From: Lophius americanus
Lineage: Eukaryota > Chordata > Actinopteri > Lophiiformes > Lophiidae
Assembly (NCBI GenBank): GCA_037951165.1
Contig: JBBDHG010000011.1
Span: 1,267,001 to 1,331,000 of the forward strand
DNA length: 64,000 bases
Direction: 5' to 3'
Below the pieces are notes generated by a model, which had not been told where the DNA came from, did no database searches, and saw only the letters and a list, made by a program, of their open reading frames with translations. Made by a program: the position numbers and the translations under genes. Below, one piece after another: positions 38,465 through 49,060 of this stretch (positions are counted from its first letter, which is position 1; every line of letters starts with the position of its first letter).

Positions 38465-39190
38465 CATAAAACTTTTTCTTCCTTAATCTGCTTCCTTTGT
38501 CATCGTTTGTCTTTTTTCCCCCACCTGCTTCATTCATTTTCTTCCTTTGTATTCTTCCTTCATGTGCTTCTTTCATGTTCTTCCTTCATCAGCTTCCTTC
38601 ATGTTCTTCTTTCGTCTTCTTCCTTGGTCTTCTTCTTTCATTTGCCTCTTGCATATTATTCCTTTTTTCGGCATCCTTTGTCTTATTCCCACATTGCCTT
38701 CCTATGTTTGCTACTTTCATTTTTTACTGCTCATAGCTTGTTACGTTTTTGTTTCTGTTTTCCTTTGACAACGACTTTACAAAAATATCTGTTTTTTCTA
38801 TCTTCTTTCCTTATCTTCCTCGTCCTCTGCTTCCTTTGTCTTCTTCATTCATCTGATTTTTTCATATTGTTCTTTGTCTTCCTTCATCCGCTTCATTTTT
38901 GTTCCTTCACCTGCTTTCTGTCTTCTTCATTTTTTTGGCTTCCTTATCGCCTTCCCTCATTGCCTTCCTTCATATTTTACTGCTTGTACCTCGTTGTTTT
39001 CGTTTTCCTTTGATCACTGACAGTGACACATTTTCCCCCTTATATTAACTTTTTTTTTACTTCTTCTTCTTCCCTCATGTTCTTCCTTCCTCTGCTTCCT
39101 TTGTCTTCTTCCTTCATCTCCTTTCATCTTCTTTTCAATGTCCCCGATCCTATTTTCTTCTCTTTCCTCTTCTCCTTCTATTTCCCCTTC
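38465..39190. repeat. Polypyrimidine minisatellite-like tract
   Basis: About 0.7 kb of plus-strand C+T-rich DNA built from irregular CTTCCTTCATGTGCTTC / TTCTTCCTTTGTCTTC units of roughly 12-24 bases. It gives a 205-codon plus frame rich in Phe, Leu, Ser and His; the composition follows directly from the CT repeats. The purine-rich strand would be the sense strand of the ralyl intron. Confidence 0.85.
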
Positions 39191-41329
39191 CTTTAGTATT
39201 AGTACAGCCACAATCAAAACACTTTTGACTTAATACTTATAAAAGCACTCAGTGGGAAACTTCAAGACTTTAAATGATTCCACCATGCACCGAGACGTAA
39301 AACCAAACAAAATCATTTTTTGTTTGTTTTGACACTGTCTCCCTACAATGCCATTTGCTTACAAAATTGGGAACTTCTAAACGTTGAGAAACATAAAATC
39401 TATTTTAAATGTACAAGTCAACATCTGCTGAATAATATGTTAATGTATCATATGACTACAAGGCTATAAACAACCTATGATAACTGATAAAAGACTCGAC
39501 TACTATCCATATTTGAATGCTTAATAATATCAAGCAGGATGCCGTCTGGGTTTTTGAATGATTCAGCACCATGTGGAGAAAGAAAACAAAGCAAATTGTC
39601 TCAATCTCTGCTCTGGAGGATCTCAACATCTGTGGTCATGCAGAGAGCTTTTAGAGACATTTCTTCACACTTGTAACCATAGATTGCATAGAGACAATGC
39701 AGTGATGGCAATCAGCGTACCATTACATGCAATGCTGTTTAGTTATGATTGCTGTGCCCACAAAACTAGATGTGGTCTCATAAACTCCTTTTAACACTCC
39801 ATAGGGTAAAGGCACATTCATTTTTCCACTCAGTGGTGACGGAAGAAAGTGCTGCCACCTGGGTTATATCAAAATTTGTGCTTGCTTTCATCGGCTTTTT
39901 TTTATCCATTTGCACACACAGTGACAGTCTCATCTCCAATGGTGGCGGCGGGCTGTGACCTTTAACATTTGTGTATCACGGAATGCACAGATTACTCATC
40001 ACCAGTGCGACTGAGCATCCAAGGCTGATTTTTAAAGTCCCAAAATGATGTGATCATTCCTCTGACCTCTTTTCAAGTGACCACTGCTTGTGAAAAAACA
40101 CAAAAAAACCTTGCCTTTCAGGCGTCCATAATATCATGTCCTTTTTCTTTTATGTTGCTCTTAGTAAACACAGCCAGGGATGGTTAAAAAGAATATTGCA
40201 ATGCAATTCTTCCAGCAACACAGCAATATTATCTTAACAAGAGGAGCGAACCCTGAAATTGAGGTGCAATCAACTTGAAGGTAATAACGCTTTAATGAAA
40301 CGGTCTCCATCAGGAAGATACATCCTTTGGCAGAGGTCATTTCTCAAATCCAAATAATTGCATGGCGGATTAATTTCTCCACCATGTTAATATAATAAGC
40401 ATGAGCTTGGTAGGATGAGACGGAGGGTATCCTTAATTCTCAATTAAGAATGTATCTCACAGCCGTAAACCCGCCGCATGACTTGTAGATTGAGTGATAA
40501 CAGTGAGGGCAGGATTGCTTTGCTTGCGAGGTCAGTTTGAATTGAACTCCGCAGTAATGGAAATACTTTCGATTATGTTTGCTTTCTCAACCAAAAACAA
40601 GCAATCACATGTGAACAGAGTCAAATGATTTGCAGAGATGTAGCAAATCAAACTCCAACACTATTATTATGGATATGGTAGAGTGCTCAGTGATGTTTCT
40701 GGCCCCGACTTGCAATAGTCCTCCTGATTGCAACTATTTTTTTTTCACTGATTACAATATCCATAATGCCAAATATCAAACAGATGAAAGACTTAAAGAG
40801 CCAGATCAATTTAGCTACCATTATCAGGCAAAGAGAGCTCATCACCATGTTTGTCCTTACAATCACAGAACAACGGAGATGCACTCCATCTTGCAACATC
40901 ATTGTTTCTACGTTGATTTGATCATAGAAAATCAAGTTTTATAGTGAATATATCTAATTTGAGAGTTGGAAAAAATCCCCATAAAAGATGATTTAATAAT
41001 AAGAAGAGCATCTGCAGCGATAAAACATCTGCTTCACTGTCCGGCTGATATTCTGTCCAGCTGATACAGGTAAAACAAGCAACCTTTATGTTAGCTCTGA
41101 ATATTTTCTCTTAAATTATTCAAATTTAAGTATGCACATAAATTAAGTTAGATACAGTTCATTTAATTTCTTTCATTAACACAGATGTTAACAGTCTGGG
41201 GAATATTAATTTCACCGCTGCACTGGTTATGGTGCCCATGATGCTTCTTTTGCTGTGACATGCCTACATATAAACACCATGAGCCTAAAAGGCCAGAGAC
41301 ATTTCATTTCAGTTTTCTGATCATATGTG
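39191..41329. other. gene-free stretch
   Basis: No gene or repeat family recognised in 2.1 kb. Confidence 0.4.
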
Positions 41330-41460
41330 CTGTCAGATATATCCACCATTCTCGTCTTGTTACTTGTGGTGGGGGCTGATTACGCTTCTGAGACTGATGA
41401 ATGACCTAGTAGATTGGTCTGTGGAGATTGGGTGGAAACGGCGAGTATATATATTGAAAT
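41330..41460 (+). repeat. Dispersed repeat family R2, copy 5 (partial)
   Basis: Only the 3' half of R2: GTGGTGGGGGCTGATTACGC, TTCTGAGACTGATGAATGA and GTCTGTGGAGATTGGGTGG. It is most similar to copy 3. Confidence 0.55.
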
Positions 41461-41861
41461 ATTTATATTTAGGGTCACCAAGATATTGGATGAATTTGAG
41501 GTGAGAACGGCTGATATCAGTTAGGATTAGGTTCAAACCATGTACTGGAAAACTGAGGGTGCTATGCGTGAAAGGTCATCTGCAGGTCAGACTGCATAAT
41601 AAATAGTACAAATCCAGCCAAGAGCCTTGCTGTCATTTTACCAGTATCACGTTTTCACTGGATAATCCCCTTGAGCAGTGTATATTAAAAACAATCAATC
41701 GTTCTGTCACTACCAACCCAGTAACATTACAATGATCATCTTCTATAGTCAAAGGAAAATGATTTAAAATCTGAAGACTCTATTTCCATACTAAATTCAC
41801 TCTTGACCAACATTCTCAGTAAGTTCTGACATACATCATTAACTTTTTAATGTAATACTAA

Positions 41862-42185
41862 ACTGTTTGGTTGAGCACATTTTGGGTATCTATTTCTTAT
41901 TGAAAGATGTCAGCCCGTTGACTGAACCTGATGACCCAGTGGCAGCATGTACATACTAAAGAGTAAAGTGGCAAGGATGGATCCCTGTGGGACACCACAG
42001 GTCAAAAGGGCCATCAAAGAGGAGGCATTATCCATTGCAATTGAGAACGTCCTATTTGAAACGTTATTTTTTGGCATATCAAAGCATCTGAGGACTTCTT
42101 AAACAGAATTATGTAACTTGACTCAACCAAAAAAGTCTAATAAGACTCCAACAGTTTTTTAAGAAAATACATACATACTTCACCA
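41862..42185 (+). repeat. Dispersed repeat family R3, copy 2
   Basis: CTAAACTGTTTGGTTGAGCA, TATTGAAAGATG, TGACCCAGTGGCAGCATGTA, GATCCCTGTGGGACACCACA, AACAGAATTATGTAACTTGA and TCTAATAAGACTCC parallel copy 1. The GGATCCCTGTGGGACACCAC phrase is a recurrent string in fish repeats, but I cannot name its family. Confidence 0.7.
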
Positions 42186-43637
42186 AAGGGTTGAAGAAAG
42201 TGAGCTAAAAATCAAAACTAACTATTTCCCAGTCAGATTTTTTTACTGGTTAAAAATATGCTGGACAAGACAATTTGTCATTTCATGGTAGATTTAGAGT
42301 GTTCCAAAGAAATGAAATAGGCAAAGGTTTGGACAGGACATTAAAAGGTTATCACGGCTATTTCCGTAATGGAAACTCCACCGTTATGCTAGTGTTCAGC
42401 GGTTATGGTTCAGGTTGACCCTGGACTCAACCTCATTATCATCATTTCCCAATTATTGCTGTGCAGAGTGTTTCTGTGGGGTATGACCACGTCAGAACAT
42501 AGATGCAGAGTCTCAACCATTTACATATGTATACCTTAAATTCCTTATTAATTCCTTAAATTCCATAATGGTCTGCTCTATTTGATTAATACGCTGATGG
42601 ACCCCAGGAAAACGAGCTTTGCTTAATGGTAGAGAAAGTGAGGATCCTGACAAATATATTATAAGCTGTATTCATGTGTTTTGTAGTCTTTACTCCTTGG
42701 TTGGGATATTCCTTACTTGAACATACATTTATACTTTTGTGTCCATCCCAGATTTCCAACAGATGTTCTCGATGTGTTCCCTTTGACACTGGGTTAAGCC
42801 TGGTGTATGACTGTGGATCCCGACTAAATCAGAGCCTAATATCAAATCTGTAAAAATTCTATATTAACATAATAATGCATTTACTATATTCCATGCTTTA
42901 CTTATATCATGCACTTTTCTCCTTAATTATCTCAGCTTCTGTATTCAACTGTGCGTATTTCTGACTGCCGGTGATATTTGCAGTGGCTACACTCTGGACC
43001 ACAATTTTCATAGTTGAAACAACAAGGACTTTAATCGAAAGGTCTCTCGCCTGCATGCAGCAAAATCCCGGAGTGATCATCATAATAATGTTTGCCATTC
43101 ATTTTTCAATTGATTTTACCCAATTCGGATCAAGCAGATCAAAAGTTAAAACAAAACATTTCAGGTAATAACCCATTGCAGAGTGAATGCACATGAAAAG
43201 CCTGTCATTGTAGATTGCAGATTGTAATTGCATCCCATGCCACTTAACATATTCTGTTCTGCTGAAGTGGCATATCTGAACTTTGACAGAGTCTTTAACT
43301 GGTTGATGGCTAGCAAATGCTCAAATCAAACTGTTTAGATTCACCAATGGTTCATTTAGCATTTTCAGTGGGGATTTTCTCCAAAACAGCGTGACAAAAA
43401 AAACACAGACACTTGAGCATTTAGGTGCCGAGGCAAGTTCTAAAGCCTGAGTGGTGCCTCAGGCATTTTGTGTTTCAAAGAGAGACAATCCATTTCTTTT
43501 GCACAGAACTGGTTTTCACAAAATATCTCCAGGAGAATGTTTTTGTGAAGAGCGTATGAGTTCCTTATGGTGTCTGCATATAAGCAATACAGAAAAATCT
43601 CATAAAGACGGACAAAGAAAGGACAGAAAAAACTCAC
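42186..43637. other. gene-free stretch next to the ralyl donor
   Basis: No gene or repeat recognised in the 1.4 kb of intron next to the donor at 43637. Confidence 0.4.
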
Positions 43638-43893
43638 CCAGTGGCTGTCCAGCGATGACTCGGGTGTTTTCTCCCGCCACAGCTGCTCGGGCGTTCCTCT
43701 CGTTCAAATACTGTACGAAGGCGTAACCCTTGTGCACGGAGCAACCCACTATCTTGCCATACTTGGCAAAGATAACTTCTATGTCGGTCTTCTTGACAAT
43801 AGCTGTGTTGAGGTTTCCAATAAAGACTCTGGAGTTGATGGAGCGTGGGTCATTCTTGTTGGTCACGTTGCTGGTCTGGGTTTTACCAGTCAT
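43638..43893 (-). CDS. ralyl: ralyl first coding exon: N-terminal RRM of an hnRNP C/RALY-family RNA-binding protein
   Basis: Seen: the minus strand reads from ATG at 43893-43891 for 85 codons plus one base (G), then GTGAGT at 43637-43632. The product starts MTGKTQTSNVTNKNDPRSIN, carries RNP2 (VFIGNL, residues 23-28) and RNP1 (KGYAFVQY, residues 55-62), and ends in VIAGQPL. Known: this is the single RRM at the N-terminus of the hnRNPC/RALY/RALYL family, nuclear proteins that bind U-rich RNA; full-length members are about 290 residues. MTGKTQTSN, AIVKK and VIAGQPL fit RALYL better than RALY (which starts MSLKLQASN) or hnRNPC. Inferred: the next exon should complete the last codon and continue with the INMAGEP-type segment; I did not find it here. 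The frame stays open past the donor for about 12 codons, which is intron read-through. No frameshift or lost key residue is visible, and conservation suggests a functional gene. Confidence 0.93.
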
Positions 43894-43911
43894 TCTCCTC
43901 CTATTGCCCTC
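43894..43911 (-). other. ralyl: 5' leader part of the ralyl exon and its splice acceptor
   Basis: The exon begins at 43911, directly after an acceptor reading ctctgtttggttcccag on the minus strand (43928-43912), a good pyrimidine tract ending in CAG. The 18 bases between acceptor and ATG (GAGGGCAATAGGAGGAGA) are purine-rich and in frame with the ATG without a stop, so an upstream in-frame start cannot be excluded. The family normally begins at this ATG, so I keep it as the start. Confidence 0.8.
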
Positions 43912-44278
43912 CTGGGAACCAAACAGAGGAGGGAGGACAGGGCATGGCTTTAGTGGTTTTGGACAGGCCAAGTCTAGCTACAAGTGGAACCCAAAAGTCT
44001 ACAATATTGGAAAAACATGCTAGATTGAATGAATCACTCGAGTATCAAAGGATTTTATAAAAAACTTTTAATTACTTAGAAATGTAATTGATTTTTTTAT
44101 TTTATTTTGTGTAAAATCTTTGCCTTTCTTTGTTGCTGATTTCCACTTGTTCACTTGCTAACTTGACCTTCTACTCTGTCTCTGATTCACTTACACTGAT
44201 ATTTTGTACCTTATCCCAGTTTAATTTAACACTACAGTTCATCAGACATATAAAAGACTTATTGAACAGTAAGCTTAC

Positions 44279-44540
44279 GGACTATGCTGTGTGTTAGTGT
44301 CTGTTGTTTCATAGTTCCGCCCATATTCTAGGCTGAGAGGTAGCCCAGGTGTCCACAGGCCCTCCATTGATGGAATCGGAGACTTCGTTTTTGCAAGGCA
44401 GCCCAACAGTGGAAGTCCTGTTGAGACCTGGCTTGTCCATTTTCTCTTGACACTCTGATAGGAAAGAGCTGCTCCCGACAATGGGAAACCTCAATAGTAA
44501 CCACAGCAGGCCTGGCAGGAGCGACTTTGACGGTCAAAGA
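44279..44540 (-). other. stop-poor, GC-richer segment ending in a GTAAGC donor, upstream of the ralyl exon
   Basis: Between about 44300 and 44530 all three minus-strand frames are open for 60 or more codons, unusual in this AT-rich window. The segment ends at 44279 with GTAAGC (44278-44273), 367 bases before the ralyl acceptor. No frame gives a family I recognise. It could be a 5' leader exon, a decayed repeat or a pseudogene fragment. Confidence 0.25.
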
Positions 44541-45097
44541 GGTCGCTGAGTTTAATGGTTATCTACAGCTCACAGTATTAGCATCACCACTAGCTGGTTG
44601 TTATTCAAAACAAACTAGTTTAAAATAGGCTAGCTTTTTTCATTTTATCTGTTAACTCATGCCTAAATTTAAAAAACTCCACCAATGACAGCAAGCAGTC
44701 AGGGGCAGAGTAGAGGAATTGGCAAATTATTCTGGAAAGTGGCATTATGATATAAAATATGTCAAAATAAAAATGTCATTAGAAGGAATGCCACATTAAA
44801 TAAAAATATTATAAATGGAATTCAGAGGAGAAACAACATAATTAGAAAATAAATTAACAAATATTGGCTAATTTCTGTTATATTTGTTGTGTTTTTTTAC
44901 TTATTTAACTATTAATTTGACTATACCACATTTCTTTATCTAATACTGAAGAGTTTTGGGTTCCACAAAACACAATGTTCCTGATTACTTCATGTTGGAA
45001 TACAGAAAAATTGACATTATTTTGAATATTACTGCTTTAGTTGAAGGTTTATATTATTGAATATACATACAAGGTCATTGCTCAGGCTTCTGCTTAC

Positions 45098-45142
45098 CTA
45101 CGACACATTGTTTGCAATAGTTGAAATTTTTCTGCTGGATGG
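45098..45142 (-). other. splice-bounded 45-nt segment, possible 5' leader microexon
   Basis: On the minus strand a good acceptor (pyrimidine-rich, ending ttcacccactcag at 45143) precedes 45 bases that end CGTAG directly before GTAAGC (45097-45092), a near-ideal AG|GTAAGC donor. It sits 1.2 kb upstream of the ralyl coding exon in the right orientation. No coding claim is made. Such pairs also arise by chance in a window of this size. Confidence 0.2.
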
Positions 45143-45529
45143 CTGAGTGGGTGAATTAAAAGGAGAAGCAACATATGAATATGACATCGGTTTACTGCGC
45201 ACTGTGAGAAACCAAACACTGGGGCTGTCAGTGCGAAAGCTTTGCTATCTCAATACCCATATTGTTGCATCCCTAATGCTTTGTGTGCCGTTTCACAGAT
45301 CACAGAAGGCGTAGGCTGTAATTCATGTTACAGTTTTAGTCAGACTTTTTGTGCTGTCAAGTTATCAGTGCACATTAGCTGCTGCTTTTGTAGGCCTTCA
45401 CTGCAATTACTTGTTGTGACCTTTTCATAACCCCACTGTTATTTTTTTTCCATGAAAGACGACCAACTGCAGGATCAGGGGACTCATATCTCTCACGGAC
45501 AGGATGCACCGTTCATCTTTTCACAATAA

Positions 45530-45532
<3 letters not shown>

Positions 45533-45580
<48 letters not shown>
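45533..45580. repeat. Perfect (TA)24 microsatellite
   Basis: Forty-eight bases of uninterrupted TA followed by CACAC. The 62-codon Tyr/Ile frame through it is an artefact. Confidence 0.95.
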
Positions 45581-45585
<5 letters not shown>

Positions 45586-48419
45586 TGTATATTCATTACT
45601 GCATTTTCGCTATATTCTATTGATTTCCTTTTTTATACACTTAAATTTTTGTAGCTGTTCAAGGCAAACTACCAAAATTGATTGCACCAACAAATATAAA
45701 AACAGTGAAATATTGTGAAGGAAACAATGCAATATTTTTTCTCCTCACAGTCTCTGTCCCTGACACAGGACGCAATTATTCAGCTTTCTGACGAAGAAAT
45801 TGAACCACGGATACAATCCTCAGTAAAAAGGTTTAGTAACCAAGGTAACTTGTTGGACTTTTGCATGGCAACATAAATGCACATCTATTTATTCATTAGA
45901 AATCTGTCTTTTTTACCTCTTGATCCAACTTAATTTTCCATTTAAAGAGACTGCAGATTACAGCTCAGCCTCCCTGATTTGACACAGTATGGCTTTGGTA
46001 TCTCCACAATTACAAGACGTGGTTTTATTCTGAAGTGCTACACTCTAATGCATTAGTTCAGCTAATTACAGCGTACCATTTGCAAAAATGCAGCAGTAGG
46101 ATGTAATTCACAAACTGTGTGATGGCTGCATTCCATTGTAAGGGAGTTTATTCTATTCCAGAGGAGGATGGTCCTCTTTTGTTTTTGAGATACAAGAGGG
46201 GGGATCAAAATATAAAAATAGTAAGTGCTTGAAAAAAACAAAAAACTTTACCAAATACCTGTATAATTTATTTATAAAATGATATATATATCTACTTTGG
46301 AAAATTCAGATTATGCTTCAACAGCTAAACCTACTGGGAAGGCAAAGGTAGTCCGGTTAAGTAGAGGCAGAGGAGGACAGACTTCACTTGTCCTCTGAAG
46401 TCAGCCTCTTCGAAATGTATTTAATGTGTTTCCATGTGCTTCATTTTTTTCGGGTCTAATTTTCTTCCAAAACACAGGAAATGTTGCCCCAAGACGGAAG
46501 GTCCTCCAAAATCAATCAACAGCGAGAATACAATGTAGACAGATTACAACGTTGACATTGTGATGGTCCAATGAGAATGTCCACATTCCCTCTTCAATTC
46601 TTCACCAGGCACCCACATTTCACATACTGTTGGTAAAGGAGAGATTGAATCATTGCAAACTACTTTCAAATATAAGGAAAAATGTTTTAATTACTTAGGC
46701 CTAATACATTTGGTCAGCTATAACAGTCAGCTTTTTGTCTTTATGTTTGCTAGAAGCCTTGAAAAGCTAACTAGAGAGGATTCATTTGGAACGGCATTTT
46801 GAGTTTGTGTTTGTACGCCAAGGGTTTACGACACACAGTTATACTTTTACACTAAAAAACAATAAAACACGGAGGTGATTTAATGGAACATGAGGAGGAC
46901 CTCTCATACTTTATTTCATGATTAAATCAGAACACTCACAAAACTCTGGCCAAATCAACTTCCACTCTACTTCTTCAAAAATGATAGCACTTATCCCATA
47001 AACCGCAAAACTGTTGGGTAACAAGAAACATAAAATCTGTGTGTATTTAATGGTGGTGTATTTAACGAGGACAAAACCATAAAAAAAAAATAATTGCAAC
47101 TTTTTTTCAGGTTACAAAGTGAAAAAGGATTTTTAACAATATATAATGAGTGAATAGTGAATATCAGGAATAAATGCCTCAAGTTGTTAATGAAGATTTA
47201 ATCTCTCTGTCCTTCCCAATTTTTAAACTCACCAGCTGCAGCTGGTCTACACCTACAGAAGGTGATGGAGTCCAGTCGTCTGGGAAATACGAGAGCAGTC
47301 ATGTGTTTTACAGAGCAGAGATTCTCCCCAAACACCTGAGACAGAGCTCCTGCTCGACATTCGGCAACTCATTCATGGATAAAAAGACATATTTTCATTT
47401 TCATGTGGCACCACATGTTTTTAGCATTACCGCACATGCAGTATAGATCTATTTACTTTCCCTGTGATATTCAACACCCACTATGGTTGGTTGACAATGC
47501 CTGGCTCCTGTGATCTCGCTGTTTAGGCTGCTGCATTGGTGCGTGTTTCCGACTGCGTGTGGGTGTGTGTGGAAATGAACTGCTGCTTGCCATCTCTCAA
47601 GTGCCCTTGGCATTTATCAGCAGCAGACGCTGAGATTTAATGTGGCAAAGGCACACACGTACACGTGCTAACTCATATGAGCTCCACAATGACCACCTAA
47701 TAGTGCTTTAAAAAGCCATAGGCTGACACACACCCTGTATTGATGCTCATGGCCAGGTCAGAGAGAGCATGAAAAATTAGCACGAAAGTGCTAGATTGCC
47801 TCTCTTGTCAGATAAAATAGTCACCGAGCACTTTCAGAGCTCCTTACTGTTATATTTCATGTTGTAGTCACTGTTGTTTTCTTTGGAGCTGGACACTAAT
47901 TTATTCCATCAGTGGTTTCACTGCTGACCTTGTCGTTTAGTTTATTTACAACCTCCATTTAGCTGCACATCCTATAAGGTGATGGCGCCATGAGGAGATA
48001 CATGGGGTAACAACACAGGAAGTGATACGCAACGGGAGGGTAATTGGCAAAATAATTACCCAGAGAGCTTGGCATTTGTTATCAGAAAGAATTTACAAAC
48101 TGCCTTTAGAGCCAGAATGATGATCCAGTGTTCAAGGCGGGCACTTTGGAAAATTTCAAAATTTCTGCCTTTTTGTCGGTAAAGAGTAGAACAGGGATCC
48201 GCTCCTTTCACTTTCATGCAAACTCTATCATGGCAGCATCTGTGGCAAGTTATTCAAAAGACATGACCTCTCATTTTTGAATGACAACTTTACTAACATA
48301 TTATTATTCTTTATTCCTGAAATGTCCTGCATATAATTCCACATGAAAAAGCATCACAATCTCATTACATCAATTCAGAAACACTTTGGAGTTGGGAAAG
48401 TGGTTAAGTAAAACCAGTT
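45581..48419. other. gene-free stretch
   Basis: No secure gene. It holds the weak 47233-47279 splice-bounded segment. The rest shows no element I can name. Confidence 0.4.
47233..47279 (-). other. splice-bounded 47-nt segment, possible 5' leader exon
   Basis: The minus strand shows acceptor ctgctctcgtatttcccag ending at 47280, 47 bases, then a donor CTG|GTGAGT (GT at 47232-47231). One frame through it is open (DDWTPSPSVGVDQLQL), which I do not recognise. It lies 3.3 kb upstream of the ralyl coding exon. Weak candidate only. Confidence 0.17.
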
Positions 48420-49060
48420 CAATGCTGTAGTCCCCACCAGCAAGACCACAATCCCCTGCGTTGTTCAAGCAATCACCCTGATTTAGATCCTTAAATCAAA
48501 TTTGTTATATCAACAACACTTTTCATAAAATGCTCCCACTATTGAATAAAATATGAACTTTAGAGAAAAATATGATGTTTAAAATATAGTTCCCCTCGGG
48601 TCAACTCATATACACCAAATATGAACTAAATTGCACCGACGCCTCGGTTTTGTGTCCAAAAACAGTGTTTTTTGTGAGAAAGCTCCCGTTACTAATTAGA
48701 ATATAAACCATTAGAGTAAAATACAATACAGATAATATAGAACTTATGGAGTCCATTCATATGCACCAAATTTGGACTAAATCGCATCAATGGTTGGGAT
48801 GTTATGTACATAAAAAAAAGTGTATTTCCAGTGTAAACTCCACCTACTGAGGTAAATAATTCATACAGCTCGAAAACCTTTCATGGTAAAAGGTCCCTCT
48901 AGCCTTGGAAATATACAGCCGACCTTACCCAAAATCAATACAGAAGTTCCTCGCATTAAGGTCTATGTGGGTATAACATTTGAAAATTGTCCATGAATGT
49001 ACCAGATGATGATCCAATAATGACCCTGACTTTTTGGGGATATAATGGCGATAAGGTTGT
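48420..49060 (+). repeat. Dispersed repeat family R1, copy 6
   Basis: CACAATCCCCTGCGTTGTTC, AAAAATATGATGTTTAAAAT, CTCATATACACCAAATATGA, then the same block again as AGTAAAATACAATACAGATA and CATATGCACCAAATTTGGAC, so at least two sub-repeats with a period of about 150 bases. It closes with CTGACTTTTTGGGGATATAA, the inverted end motif. Confidence 0.82.

Noticed and set aside
38396..39013. 205-codon plus-strand open frame rich in Phe, Leu, Ser and His, resembling a multi-pass membrane protein
   Set aside because: It lies in a C/T-rich repeat tract whose composition forces these residues; overlapping frames in the same DNA look alike, and there is no splice or family evidence.
43730..44060. Plus-strand frames across the ralyl exon
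   Set aside because: They are antisense shadows of the conserved minus-strand RRM exon.
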